Origin: JALZKA01 sp963721645
GTDB taxonomy: Bacteria > Actinomycetota > Thermoleophilia > Solirubrobacterales > 70-9
Direction: 5' to 3'
Length of the DNA: 64,000 nucleotides
NCBI GenBank assembly: GCA_963721645.1
Contig: CAVRJK010000002.1
Coordinates: forward strand, 372,001-436,000
Shown: positions 1 through 10,027 of the stretch, in pieces
Numbering within the stretch: position 1 is the first letter of the stretch
Layout of the letters: each line of letters opens with the position of its first letter
Translations under genes and position numbers: made by a program
Notes under the pieces: generated by a model
The model's database searches: none
Told to the model about the DNA's origin: nothing
What the model saw: the letters and a program-made list of their open reading frames with translations, nothing else

Positions 1-545
1 CCGAGCGGGAGATTGATCAGGAAGATCCACCGCCACGAAACAGCGTCCACGAGGTAGCCGCCGAGGAGCGGCCCGAGCGCAGCCGCGATCCCGCCGAGGC
101 CGGACCAGGCGCCGATCGCACGTGCCCGGTCATCGGGGTGAAAGGTCGCCTCGATAATCGCGAGGCTGCCGGGCGTGAGGAGCGCGCCGCCTACGCCCTG
201 AAGGACGCGCGCGGCGATCAGGAACTCCGACGAGGGCGCGAGCGCGCAAAGCGCCGACGCCAGCGTGAACCAGACGATCCCGACGTTGAAGATGAGCCGC
301 CGGCCAATCCGGTCGCCCAGCGAGCCGCCCAGGAGGATGAAGGCCGAGAGCGTCAGCAGGTAGCCGTTGAGTATCCACTGGAGGTCGCCGGTGGTCGCCC
401 CGAGGTCGCGGCCGATCTCTGGAATCGCGACGTTGACCACGGTTGCCTCCAGGAAGGCGATCCCCGACCCCAGGACGGTGATCGCCAGCACCCAGCGTCC
501 CTTCGGCGTGCCGAACCGCACCAGTTCACTGCTCGCAGCCTCCAC
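1..545 (-). CDS. DHA2-family MFS drug exporter, N-terminal part
   Basis: The minus strand reads an open frame running off the left edge, so only about 180 N-terminal residues are present. It shows an N-terminal transmembrane stretch (WVLAITVLGSGIAFLEATVV), the family segment LQWILNGYLLTLSAFILLGG, the loop motif GDRIGRR and a later SWRWIFLINLPL. These mark the 14-TM EmrB/QacA proton-driven export family. The GTG at 545 is the first start after an in-frame TGA. The substrate cannot be told. A second DHA2 exporter lies at 47952. Confidence 0.85.
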   Translation of the reverse strand, partial: MEAASSELVRFGTPKGRWVLAITVLGSGIAFLEATVVNVAIPEIGRDLGATTGDLQWILNGYLLTLSAFILLGGSLGDRIGRRLIFNVGIVWFTLASALCALAPSSEFLIAARVLQGVGGALLTPGSLAIIEATFHPDDRARAIGAWSGLGGIAAALGPLLGGYLVDAVSWRWIFLINLPL

Positions 546-562
546 GCTTCAGATAGTAAAGC

Positions 563-709
563 GAGGGGCCAGACCCCGGGTCAGACCCCGGCCGGGGGGC
601 GACCGGCCGGAATCCCGCGCTGCGCGCGCGATTAGACGCCCAGGCCGCGGACCGAGGGGCCAGACCCGGGGCCAGACCCCTACGCGGTGGACGAGGGGCC
701 AGACCCTTA
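563..709. repeat. Cluster of GGGTCTGRCCCC repeats
   Basis: Between the exporter and the penicillin-binding protein, the 12-base unit GGGGCCAGACCC/GGGTCAGACCCC (GGGTCTGRCCCC on the other strand) occurs at 565-589 as a tandem pair, at 655-680 as a tandem pair, and at 695-706 singly. Two copies are flanked by CGCGTA. The same unit recurs near 13163, 29578, 29621 and 38678. The rest of the 546-807 gap holds a CCTTGCCC-rich stretch (731-769) and no gene. Confidence 0.7.
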
Positions 710-807
710 CGCGATGCTCATATTTGCCCCCGTGCCTTGCCCCGCGCCTTGCCCTGTGCCTTGCCGTCGCGGCCTCTCGACTCTTGCGGCTCGCTTGCGT
801 TTGCGGC

Positions 808-2734
808 TTACTCGAGCGGGTCGATCGGCAGCGCGGTGAGGAAGCTCGCCGCGATGGGTGCGGCGACCTCGCCTCCCGAGGTTCCCTCTTCGACCAGGAC
901 GGCCACCGCTACATCGTCGCGCGCGGCGATGAACCAGGCGTGAGTCTTCGGTGGGTCGGCGGTGCCGAACTCTGCGGTGCCGGACTTGCCGATCGGCTCG
1001 CCGGGTACGGCGGCGAGCGCCGTTCCGGTCCCTGAGGTCACCACCGATCGCATCAGCGTTCGTAGCTCGGTGGCGTTCTGTGTGCCCAGCGGCTCACCCG
1101 TCTCCTCGGGGTCGTCGGCGGTCAGGCGTGGGCGATGCCACTCGCCGCTCTGGACCGCCGCCGCCACGCCCGCCATGACGAGTGGGCTGACGAGAATTCG
1201 ACCCTGGCCGATCATGGCCGCGGCCTCCTCGACCTCGTCCTTGCCCCGGGGCACGTCACCGCCGAAGGCGTCCAGCTCGAGCTCAGGATCGATCCCGATG
1301 CCGAACTGTTCGGCCTTGTCGCGGAGGTCCGTCGGCTCGAGGTCGTCGGCGAGTGAGACGAACGCGGTGTTGCATGATTGCGCGAAGTCCGTCGAGAACG
1401 GGACCGCACCCGCGGCCGAGCCTTCGAAGTTGACGAAGTCCCGCCCGCCGATGTCGATCGACTCGGGGCAATCCACCGTTTCCGCGGTGTCGAGGCCAGT
1501 GTCGAGGAGCGCAGCGGTCGAGATCACCTTGAACGTGGAACCGGGTGGATACTGGCCCGTGAAGCCGATATTGACGGCGTCCTCCGTGGGGCGGTTGGCC
1601 ACCGCAAGGATGTCGCCCGTCTTGGGCTCGAGCGCGACCAGAGCGGCGCCTCCTTCGACGTCGGCCAACGCCTCCTCGGCGGCGGTCTGGACGTCGGCCG
1701 CGAGCGTCGTCTCGAGCGGCTTACCCGGCGCACCCTCCGCCGTCTTCAGTGTTTCGACGGGTTCGCCATCCGCGTTTCTGATCACCACGGAGCGCTCAGG
1801 CTCTCCGGCAAGTTGGTCCTCGAAGGCCGCCGACAAACCAGACTGCCCGACGACGTCGTCCGCGTCGAGCTCCCCTTCGGACTTCTTCACCTGCTCCGCG
1901 GTTGCGGGACCGACAGTCCCGAGCAGCGCCCTTGCGAAGTCGCGCGTGGGGGTGAGCGGCGTCTCCCTGCCGGCGAGCTGAATGCCCTCGATCGCCCGCA
2001 ACTCCGCTTCCACTGGTGTGAAGTCCTCCTCGCGGAGAGTGATCGCGGGGACGACCGCCGGCCTCGTCGGCTGCCTTGATCGCCTTGGTCAGGGTCTTGG
2101 GGTCGACCTCGGTCACTGCGGCGACGGCGGCGACGGTCGCAGCCACGTCATCCACTTCGGACTTGAGGACGCCAACGTCCACGACCGATCCGAGCGAGAC
2201 GAGCTCTTCACCGTCGCGGTCGAGGATCGGGGCCCGCTCCTCGTATGCCTCAACCGTTCCAAGCCGATGGCCGTCCTCACGAAGAGCGGGGTGAATGGCT
2301 CTGCTCGACCAGTCGACGAGCCAGGCGTCGTCTACGAGAGACAGGGTCAGGGAGTCGTTCGTGTACTCAAAGGAGCCGAGCTCGGGCACATCCCAGGCCA
2401 TCCGGACCTTGGCAGTGGCATCTGAGCCGCTCTCGGTGACCTCGGTGATCTCCGCTTCCAGGGTGGCGCCGTCAAGCCCGTCGATATTCGACTGGATCGT
2501 GTCGGCCACCAGTCCCGGGTCGCCGTTCGTGAAAACGGCCGCACCCTCGGGATCCCCGCTCTCGAGCGCGGTTACGTAGCCCGCCAGCGCCGAAGATGCG
2601 CTCGGGCCGCCCAGGGATCGCACCGCGATGACGATGATCACAATGAGCACTCCGGCCAGCGCGGCAACGGCCAGCGCAGCCCGGTCGCTCAGGCCGGCGC
2701 GGTGCCAGGGGCGTGTTTGGCTAGCTGGCGTCAT
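808..2734 (-). CDS. Penicillin-binding protein, transpeptidase (single-base frameshift)
   Basis: This is a peptidoglycan D,D-transpeptidase anchored by one N-terminal membrane helix (AALAVAALAGVLIVIIVIAV). Next come an NTF2-like MecA_N-type domain, a dimerisation segment (APILDRDGEEL) and the penicillin-binding domain. Active-site motifs are STFK (SxxK), SCN (SxN) and KSGTAE (K-S/T-G). The N-terminal part (2734 to about 2055) and C-terminal part (about 2055 to 808) lie in different frames. The total length is 1927 bases, one more than a multiple of three, so one surplus base near 2051-2062 explains the break. The ATG at 2734 follows GGGAAAG. It is either an assembly error or an inactivated gene; corrected length is 641 residues. 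Confidence 0.85.
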
Positions 2735-3021
2735 TAGATCTTTCCCGCCCTTGCTTCGAATTGCCCATTGAACGCTTTGGTAAGCGAAATCTCTCAAACG
2801 CAGGAAATGAAACTGCGGAAGCAACGACCGTCTTCGGCATCACCAAGGATGACCAACTCGCCAAAGTTCGACACCAAGAGGCCGTCGATCCAGAGCCCGG
2901 TGGCACCGGTATCGGCTCAAGATCAGGGCGTGCTCGCCGCTGACCGGCATCGCCGTGGATCAGCCGAAAACCAAGTAGCGACCGGCGCACCCGTCCCGCA
3001 AAGGGTCTACCCTCGCATGCG

Positions 3022-5682
3022 ATGTCAGTGCGAGGGGCAGGCCCTGACCGGGGCACGGTTGGATCGATTGCGCGGCGCCTTGGCGCCTCGCTCGTCTTCG
3101 GCTGCGCCGTTGCCGTCTCCGGAGCGCCGGTCGCATCGGCCGAAACGGGCGCGACGACCGATCGATACACGCTCGTCAAGGGCTGCTTTGCCCTCGAGTC
3201 CGCTGCCGGCGACCTGATCGCGCAGACAGGCGACGGCTACACGGCCAACGCTGCATCGGTTGCGGACGCCGAGGCGTTTCGCATGCAGGCGACCGACCTG
3301 GGCAAGTACCTCTTTTACGGCGAGGCCGAAGATTTTCTGGGGCTGGACGACGGTCCCGTCCCCTCCGACGACGTCGTCGTCGCCACCGCGCCCAGCGGCC
3401 GGGCTGACTGGACCGTGGACGGCTCAGATGGCCAGTTCACGATCGTGAACGAGTCCGCTTCGCTGGCGCTCGCCGTCGGCGGCGGCGCGCTCGTGTCGGT
3501 GCCTGTCGCACAGGCGGAGACCTTCACGTTTGTCCCCGCCGAAGGGTGTGCCACCTACCCGGAGATCTCCTTGAACGCGACAGGCGAGGCGAACAGGGGC
3601 ACCCCTCGCTACGGCGAGGTCGAGGGCACCGTCGACGGCCACATGCACATGATGGCCTTCGACTTTCTTGGCGGCGGCGCCCATTGCGGCGAGCCTTGGC
3701 ACAAGTTCGGCGCTCCGTATGCGCTCGAGGACTGCGAGGACCACGAGCCGAACGGTTGCGCCGCGGTGCTCGAGACAGGCCTGGGAGGGGATCCCTGCCA
3801 CAACACCGGCGGCTGGCCGGACTTCACCGGGTGGCCACAGTCAGGGTCCCTGACTCACGAGTCGTCTTATTACCGGTGGCTCCAGCGCGCCCACCTCGGC
3901 GGCCTGAGGGTGTTCGTGAACCTGATGGTCGAGAACCGAGTTCTTTGCGAGATCTATCCGGTGGCTTTGTCCACCGCCCAGGGCGAGACCAAGTCCAACT
4001 GCGACGAGATGGACACGGTCCGGCGACAGATCGGGCTGATCCACAAGCTCGAGGACTACATCGACGCGCAGGAGGGTGGCCCCGGCGAGGGTTGGTTCCG
4101 CATTGTGGAGAACCCCTTCCAGGCCCGCAAGGTCATCAACCGCGGCGACCTTGCGGTTATCCAGGGCATGGAGGTCTCCGAGCCGTTCGACTGCGGCTAC
4201 AAGGGCATCTTCGATCCGGTTCCAGGCAATCCGACCCCGGATGGGCGCTGCACCGAGGAACACATCGACGAAGTCCTTGACGAGCTCTGGGACCTTGGCG
4301 TGCGCCAAATGGAGATCACCAACAAGTTCGACAATCAGTTGACCGGGGTCGCGGGCGACGGCGGGTCCACCGGGATCATCGTCAACGGCGGTCAGTTCCT
4401 GACCAGCGGAAGCTTCTGGGACTTCGAGCCCTATCAGGGCGACTGCGATGAGCACAACCACGACCGGATCCCCGGGACCATCGGCCCGACCTCCCAGGAC
4501 GAGATCTTCGGTAACGGACTTGAGGCTTTTCTACCGGCGCTTCCAGTGCTGCTGCCCGTCTACACCGCCAACGACAAGTGCAACGTCAAGGGCCTCGAGG
4601 ACGGTGATGCCGGCGAGACCAACTTCGGGGCGCACGCGCTCGACGGGATCATGGACAGGGGCTTCGTCTTCGATCCCGACCACATGAGCGTGATCGCCCG
4701 CGACGAGGCACTCGACATCCTCGAGGACGCCGATTACCCCGGGATCATCTCTTCCCACTCCTGGTCGACGCAGAACACCCTGCCCAGGGTCTTCGGGCTC
4801 GGCGGAGTCATCACTCCCTACGCGGGCGGGTCGAGCGGCTTTGCCGGCGCGTGGGAGGAGATCAAGAGCGCTCAGGTGCGCGACGAACTCGGCGACCAGT
4901 ACTTCGGCTTCGGCTACGGCGCCGATGCAAACGGATTCGGCTCGCAGGGCGGGCCGCGTAATCCGGCACCCGGTAACGAGGTCACCTATCCGTTCACCGG
5001 CATCGACGGCGCGGTGACATTCGACCAGCAAAAGTCGGGCACCGATGCGGAGGGCCGCACCTACGACATCAACACCGACGGCGTGGATCACTACGGCCTC
5101 TACCCGGACTGGATGGAGGATCTCCGCAAGATCAAGGGTGACGAGATCGTCGAGGACATGAACCGCGGAGCAGAGGCCTATCTGCAGATGTGGGAGCGCA
5201 CCTACGGCATCGGCGAGGTGGACTGCTCAAAGTGGGGCGATGAGGACTTCAACCCGAAGGGCCTCGGCTCCGAGCTCAGGCTCAACCTGAAGCCAAAGCG
5301 CAACCTGCGCACCGCGGGTCAGCCTGTTGACCGCGATCGCGTCTGGCGCTGGTGCGCCGGTGACGGCGGCCGCGAGTCCGAACTGGCGGTGCTCGCGGAG
5401 TTCGGCAAGCGCGCAAAGATGGACTTCGCGATCTCCAACCTTCCCCAGCACAAGATCAATGGGGTTGCGCCCGGCGACTCGAAGGGCAAGCTCAAAAAGA
5501 AGGCCATCAAGATCTCCGACGACGTCTGGATCAGCCGGATCGGCGCCAACCGCTCCAAGCGCGCATACGTCTGGATCGTCGGAGACGACGGCAAGGTGAG
5601 TCACGCCGGCGCTGTCTCGCAGACTGCTTCGAAGAAGCTGAATAAGCTCGCCAAGCGGCTTGTTCGAGTCGCTTCGACCTAA
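3022..5682 (+). CDS. Secreted metal-dependent hydrolase-like protein (amidohydrolase/M19-like fold)
   Basis: This 886-residue protein has a signal peptide ending near APVASA. A beta-rich N-terminal domain (about 45-195) with a FALES...YTANAAS pattern recalls ricin/fascin-like trefoils. A catalytic-looking region follows: DGHMHM near 205-210 resembles the HxH metal site of amidohydrolases, with later conserved-looking DPDHMS (about 551), SSHSW (about 577) and GVDHYGLYPDW (about 690). Renal-dipeptidase-like M19 enzymes have comparable late His sites. It carries several Cys residues and a Lys-rich C-terminus, consistent with an extracellular location. The substrate is unknown, and the fold assignment rests on motifs only. 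Confidence 0.65.
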   Translation: MSVRGAGPDRGTVGSIARRLGASLVFGCAVAVSGAPVASAETGATTDRYTLVKGCFALESAAGDLIAQTGDGYTANAASVADAEAFRMQATDLGKYLFYGEAEDFLGLDDGPVPSDDVVVATAPSGRADWTVDGSDGQFTIVNESASLALAVGGGALVSVPVAQAETFTFVPAEGCATYPEISLNATGEANRGTPRYGEVEGTVDGHMHMMAFDFLGGGAHCGEPWHKFGAPYALEDCEDHEPNGCAAVLETGLGGDPCHNTGGWPDFTGWPQSGSLTHESSYYRWLQRAHLGGLRVFVNLMVENRVLCEIYPVALSTAQGETKSNCDEMDTVRRQIGLIHKLEDYIDAQEGGPGEGWFRIVENPFQARKVINRGDLAVIQGMEVSEPFDCGYKGIFDPVPGNPTPDGRCTEEHIDEVLDELWDLGVRQMEITNKFDNQLTGVAGDGGSTGIIVNGGQFLTSGSFWDFEPYQGDCDEHNHDRIPGTIGPTSQDEIFGNGLEAFLPALPVLLPVYTANDKCNVKGLEDGDAGETNFGAHALDGIMDRGFVFDPDHMSVIARDEALDILEDADYPGIISSHSWSTQNTLPRVFGLGGVITPYAGGSSGFAGAWEEIKSAQVRDELGDQYFGFGYGADANGFGSQGGPRNPAPGNEVTYPFTGIDGAVTFDQQKSGTDAEGRTYDINTDGVDHYGLYPDWMEDLRKIKGDEIVEDMNRGAEAYLQMWERTYGIGEVDCSKWGDEDFNPKGLGSELRLNLKPKRNLRTAGQPVDRDRVWRWCAGDGGRESELAVLAEFGKRAKMDFAISNLPQHKINGVAPGDSKGKLKKKAIKISDDVWISRIGANRSKRAYVWIVGDDGKVSHAGAVSQTASKKLNKLAKRLVRVAST

Positions 5683-5697
5683 AGGAGACGCAGGGAT

Positions 5698-6147
5698 ATG
5701 AGGAAGCTGATCGCTGTTGTGGCGGTCTCAGCCGTGGCGCTTACAGTGCCCGGCTCGGCCGGCGCAGGTCAGGGAAAGGCCAAGTACTTCGGCGGTTTTG
5801 AGGGCACCGGCGACCTGTCGTTCGTCGTCAAGAAGTCGAAGAACGGGAAGAAGGTCTTCAACTTCAAGTGGGTTGGATTCCCGCTCGATTGCCAGGGAGC
5901 CCCCGAGACCTCCAGCAACAAGCTCTCCTTCTCGGTCAAGATTGAGAAGAACAAGTTCCGCACCCAGGCCGTGGACAATCAGGACAAGCCGGGTGCCCTC
6001 TTAAAGCTCAAGGGCAAGCTGAAGGGCAAGTCGCTTGCGAATGGCTCGATGCGCATTGAGGGCAAAAGGGTGCCGGTGGACAGCGGCGGCACGGCTAAGT
6101 GCGACAGCGGCAAGGTCGGCTGGACGGCGTCAACTCTCGACAGCTGA
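5698..6147 (+). CDS. Small secreted protein of unknown function
   Basis: This 149-residue protein starts with a clear signal peptide (MRKLIAVVAVSAVALTVPGSAGAG). The mature part is Lys/Gly-rich and probably all-beta, with two Cys residues (LDCQG and KCDSG) that could form a disulfide. A strong AAAGGAGACG ribosome site stands upstream of the ATG. It lies 15 bases after the large secreted hydrolase-like gene, so co-transcription and joint secretion are likely. No family is recognised. Confidence 0.8.
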   Translation: MRKLIAVVAVSAVALTVPGSAGAGQGKAKYFGGFEGTGDLSFVVKKSKNGKKVFNFKWVGFPLDCQGAPETSSNKLSFSVKIEKNKFRTQAVDNQDKPGALLKLKGKLKGKSLANGSMRIEGKRVPVDSGGTAKCDSGKVGWTASTLDS

Positions 6148-6151
6148 TCGG

Positions 6152-7441
6152 TTAAAAGAGCATCTCGGACGCCGACACCTTCGGCGACTCCGAGGTGATT
6201 CTTTGCGAAAGCATGAGAAAGCGCGGCAGCTCGGGGTAAAGAACGGGCTTGCCGTTCGTCAGGACGGCCGCCGAGATCGCGCGTTCGGGATCGGCCCAGC
6301 CGAGGATGTTGGTGAAGCCCAGATGTCCGAAGGCGTGCTGCGTGTCGCGGCCATAGAGGCTCAGGAACTGTGCGCCGAGCATCAGTCCATATGAAAAGCG
6401 GGTCGGGAAACCAAGCGAGAAATCGATCTCCAGATGCGATTGCTCTTCAAGCGCCTTGCGGATCGTGTCCGTCTCCATCACCCGGACGCCGTCCAGTTCG
6501 CCGCCGCAGCGCATGATTTCGAAGAAGCGGGACAGCTCGTTTGCGGTCGTGACGAGGTTGGCCGCGGGCACTATCCCGGTCACGAACCGATCGTCGTTGG
6601 TGGTCTCGACGAGCTCGTCGAGCGGCGCGCCCAGCGCCCTCTGAAGGAGCGTTGAGAGCGGTGGGAGGGTGTGCGGTCCGGTCAGGTAGTTGAGGGCGAC
6701 CTCTTCCGTGTCCTCCGGCGCGACGCCGTAGTTGGTCCAGCGAAAGCCCAGCGGATCCAGGATCTCCTCGGCAAGGACCTCGCGAATGGACTTGCCGGTC
6801 GCCTGGTAGATCAACTCACCGATGATGAAGCCGCCCGAAACAGCGTGGTAGGCAAGGAGCTTGCCCGGCTCGGACACCGGCTTCGCATCACACAGGATCT
6901 GCGCCAGATACTCGCGATCGGAGATGTAGTCGAGGCTGATCGCCTCCTTCGGGAGGTTCGGGACGCCGGCCCTGTGCGACAGGACGTGCCCGACCGTGAT
7001 CGAGCCCTTCTTGTTCTTGTCGTAGCCCGGGATATAGGCGGCAACCGGGTCGTCGAGAGCGAACACGCCCTTCTCAACCATCTTGTGCGCGATGAACGCG
7101 GTCACGCCCTTGGCTGCCGAGTACACGGTCATCGGGGTGTCGGGAGTTGCCGCGACCTTCGGAGTCTCCTTGGAGTCATCCGGGCCGTTGCCCCGCGCGT
7201 GGCCGATGGCGCGGTCGAGGACGATCTCGCCTTCGCGGCGAACGCAGACCTGAACGGCGGGGTGGACCCCCGAGCGGTACATGGCGACGGCGGCCTTCCA
7301 GATCTTCTCGACACCCTCGGTGCCGATCGAACCGCCGTCAGGAGCTTCGTCCCCGATCGTCGTGACCGACTCGAGATCGCGCGGGATCTTGACCCGGTTG
7401 AGGAGGTCCGGCACGAATGGGAGGCGTGGGACGGCCGGCAC
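6152..7441 (-). CDS. Beta-lactamase-fold serine hydrolase (class C / EstB-like esterase)
   Basis: This 429-residue protein belongs to the serine beta-lactamase-like family, which includes esterases and D-aminopeptidases. The nucleophile motif is SAAK (S108, K111) within YSAAKGV. A YHAVSGG segment stands where the second Tyr motif is expected, and HLGFTN supplies the HxG-type third motif. No signal peptide is visible, which favours an intracellular esterase over a secreted beta-lactamase. It is the last gene of a minus-strand run with an alpha/beta hydrolase and a flavin monooxygenase, pointing to ester or lactone catabolism. Confidence 0.85.
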   Translation of the reverse strand: MPAVPRLPFVPDLLNRVKIPRDLESVTTIGDEAPDGGSIGTEGVEKIWKAAVAMYRSGVHPAVQVCVRREGEIVLDRAIGHARGNGPDDSKETPKVAATPDTPMTVYSAAKGVTAFIAHKMVEKGVFALDDPVAAYIPGYDKNKKGSITVGHVLSHRAGVPNLPKEAISLDYISDREYLAQILCDAKPVSEPGKLLAYHAVSGGFIIGELIYQATGKSIREVLAEEILDPLGFRWTNYGVAPEDTEEVALNYLTGPHTLPPLSTLLQRALGAPLDELVETTNDDRFVTGIVPAANLVTTANELSRFFEIMRCGGELDGVRVMETDTIRKALEEQSHLEIDFSLGFPTRFSYGLMLGAQFLSLYGRDTQHAFGHLGFTNILGWADPERAISAAVLTNGKPVLYPELPRFLMLSQRITSESPKVSASEMLF

Positions 7442-7548
7442 TGGGGAGGAACCTATCGGGCAGACAGCGTCAGGTCAGGCGGGCCTGGGCGCGGCTGCGC
7501 CATCGCTCATCGCGGAGATCCACAGGATCACGTCGCGACGCCTCCGCG

Positions 7549-8457
7549 CTAAGCGGCGAGAGACTCGGCCGGCACGTCGGACGCTCTAGCCGCGTTCTCG
7601 GCGATGGCGTCCAAGATTCCGGGCCAGGCGCCGCGGGGGAGGTCGTGGCCCATGCCCTCGACCTCCATCAGACGAGCGCCCGGGATCGCCCGCTTGGTGG
7701 CACGACCTCCCGAAGGGCGGACGAGGCGATCCTCGGTTCCGTGGATGACGAGGGTGGGCGCCGTGATCGAGCGAAGCATCGCGTCGCGATTGCCGGTCTT
7801 CAAGACGGCGCCGAGCTGCCGGCCGACTCCGACCGGGTCGTGGTCGCGGTCGTAGCTGCGGGCAGTGACGTCGCGGATGTACTCCTCGTCATACAGCTCG
7901 CCGCGGGAGCCGACGATCGCGAACAGCTTCAGGACGTGATCGACGAAGGCGTCTCGTTCTTCGGGGGCCTCTCTGAGGAACAGGCGGTAGGCGCTCAGCG
8001 CCGGCTGGCCGGTCCAGCGCGACCCCGTGTTGGACATGATCGACACCAGCGAGCTGACGCGATCCGGGTGTCGCGCGGCAAGCACCTGGCCGATCATTCC
8101 TCCCATCGAGGCCCCGACGACGTGGACTGGACCGAAGCCGAGCTTGTCTGCCAGCCGAATCGTGTCGTCCGCCATGTCCTCGAGTGAGTAGGCGCCCTCG
8201 GGAACCCTGCGGGTGAACATCTGACCAAGGCTCGGCGGTGGGCCCTCGACGTGGGTCGAGCGCCCCACGTCGCGATTGTCGAAGCGCACGACTTGAAAAC
8301 CGCGGGCGGCGAGCTGCTCGCAGAAGTCCTCGCGCCACGCGATCATCTGGGTCCCGAGGCCCATCACGAGCAGGATGGGCGGATCAGACGGGTCTCCGAA
8401 GCTCTCGTGGCAGAGAGTGATTCCGTCGCCGATGTCCGTAAACACTTCGCCGGGCAT
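7549..8457 (-). CDS. Alpha/beta hydrolase
   Basis: This 302-residue alpha/beta hydrolase has nucleophile elbow GASMGG (S117), acid HGTED (D243) and base GMGHD (H271). The oxyanion region is VMGLGTQMIAW. It resembles carboxylesterases that open esters or lactones. It sits 65 bases downstream of a Baeyer-Villiger-type monooxygenase, which would make esters from ketones. A ketone-to-ester-to-acid route is therefore a reasonable inference, with the beta-lactamase-fold hydrolase next in the same direction. Confidence 0.85.
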   Translation of the reverse strand: MPGEVFTDIGDGITLCHESFGDPSDPPILLVMGLGTQMIAWREDFCEQLAARGFQVVRFDNRDVGRSTHVEGPPPSLGQMFTRRVPEGAYSLEDMADDTIRLADKLGFGPVHVVGASMGGMIGQVLAARHPDRVSSLVSIMSNTGSRWTGQPALSAYRLFLREAPEERDAFVDHVLKLFAIVGSRGELYDEEYIRDVTARSYDRDHDPVGVGRQLGAVLKTGNRDAMLRSITAPTLVIHGTEDRLVRPSGGRATKRAIPGARLMEVEGMGHDLPRGAWPGILDAIAENAARASDVPAESLAA

Positions 8458-8522
8458 ACCCGACGAGTCTGGCAGGCCGTCGTGGCGGCCGCCCGCTCAG
8501 CACGGCGAAGCCCTCCCGGGCA

Positions 8523-10001
8523 TCAGACTGCCGCCCGGTAGTCGCCGGGATTGATCCGGAGAGTTCGGCGGCGGTACTCGAGCCATGGCCCGACCCAGTT
8601 GTTCGTGTTGCGGCCCTCGGCGTTCGTGTACCAGGAGTTGCAGCCGCCGGTTGTCCAGACGGAAGCCTCGGAGCGTTGTTCGATCTCGGCGCGCCAGCGG
8701 CTCTGCACCTCGGGCTTCAGGTCGATCCAACGGATCCCCTGTGAGCGCATCCGTCTGATCGCGTCGATCACGTAGTTGAACTGGCATTCCAGCGTGTATG
8801 GGACCGAACCCGACCCGTGGTTGGTATTGGGGCCGTACATCAGGAACATGTTCGGAAATCCGGACACGGTCGTGCCGAGGAACGCTTCCGGCGAGTCGCC
8901 CCAGCTCTCGTTCAGGGAGCGCCCCTCCAAGCCTCGAACGTCCATGGGGGATACGAATCGCGAGGCGTCGAAGCCGGTGCCCCAGATGATCGTGTCGGCC
9001 GCTCGCTCCACGCCGTCTGCCCCGATGACGCCCCCTGCGGTCGCGCGCTGGATGGCTCCGTTCAAGAGCTGGACGTTGTCTCGCAGCAGCGTTGAATACC
9101 AGTCGCTGGTGAAGAGGACCCGCTTGCATCCGAACTCGTAATCGGGTGTCGCCCGGGCACGCAGCTCCGGATCCGGCAACTCGCGTTTGCGGTACGCGTC
9201 GGCCAGCGTGCGAAGCGGCTTGAGCACCCAGGAGGTTCCGGTGAACCCGTAGGTGCCGCTCTCGAAGAACGCGAAGAAGCCTGCGCGTGCGGCCGCAACC
9301 CTCGCCGGGAAGCGCTCGAAAACGCGCCGCTCCCAGTCGGGGTACTCGCGGTCGATCTTCTCCATGATCCAGGGGGCGGAGCGCTGGTAGACAGCGACCT
9401 CTGCCGCATCCTCTGCGATCTCGGGGACGAATTGGATCGCCGAGGCGCCGGTGCCGATCACGGCGACCTTGCGGCCCGCGAGGTCATGGGTGTGATCCCA
9501 CTCGGCCGAATGAAAGACGGTGCCCTCGAAGTCCTCGATGCCCTCAACACGGGGCACCTGCGGTCGCGTCAGCTGTCCGCATGCCGTGACCAGGATGTCG
9601 AACTCGCGTGACTTGCCGCCGTCGAGCGCGACGGTCCATTTCCCGGTCTCGGCGTCGAAGGCCGCCGCAGTCACTTCGGTGTTGAGGCGGAGGTGCGGGC
9701 GCATGCCGAAGCGGTCGGTGATCTCCTCCATGTATTCGAGGATCTCGGGCTGGGGGGCGTATCGCCGCGACCACTTGTGGCCCGGGGCGAACGAGAACGA
9801 GTAAAGGTGCGAGGGCACGTCGCAGGCCGCGCCCGGATAGGTGTTGGCACGCCAGACGCCGCCGACGGTGTCGCCGCGCTCGAAGATCTCGAAGTCCTCG
9901 ATCCCCTCCTGGCGAAGGCGGATCCCCATCCCGATCCCTCCAAAGCCCGCGCCGACGATGCCGACGGAGATGGGGCGGAGGGAGCCCTTCAATGGAGGCA
10001 C
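8523..10001 (-). CDS. Flavin-containing monooxygenase, Baeyer-Villiger type
   Basis: This 492-residue enzyme has an FAD-binding GAGFGG at 17-22 and a second dinucleotide motif GTGASA near 183-188 for NADPH. Between them, residues 158-169 read FEGTVFHSAEWD, matching the Baeyer-Villiger fingerprint FxGxxxHxxxW(P/D). It would insert oxygen into ketones to give esters or lactones. It starts with GTG and is transcribed away from the thioesterase gene at 10028. It heads a run with two hydrolases that could cleave its products. Confidence 0.88.
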   Translation of the reverse strand: MPPLKGSLRPISVGIVGAGFGGIGMGIRLRQEGIEDFEIFERGDTVGGVWRANTYPGAACDVPSHLYSFSFAPGHKWSRRYAPQPEILEYMEEITDRFGMRPHLRLNTEVTAAAFDAETGKWTVALDGGKSREFDILVTACGQLTRPQVPRVEGIEDFEGTVFHSAEWDHTHDLAGRKVAVIGTGASAIQFVPEIAEDAAEVAVYQRSAPWIMEKIDREYPDWERRVFERFPARVAAARAGFFAFFESGTYGFTGTSWVLKPLRTLADAYRKRELPDPELRARATPDYEFGCKRVLFTSDWYSTLLRDNVQLLNGAIQRATAGGVIGADGVERAADTIIWGTGFDASRFVSPMDVRGLEGRSLNESWGDSPEAFLGTTVSGFPNMFLMYGPNTNHGSGSVPYTLECQFNYVIDAIRRMRSQGIRWIDLKPEVQSRWRAEIEQRSEASVWTTGGCNSWYTNAEGRNTNNWVGPWLEYRRRTLRINPGDYRAAV

Positions 10002-10027
10002 GGAGAAGAGGCTAACGGCGATACGCT

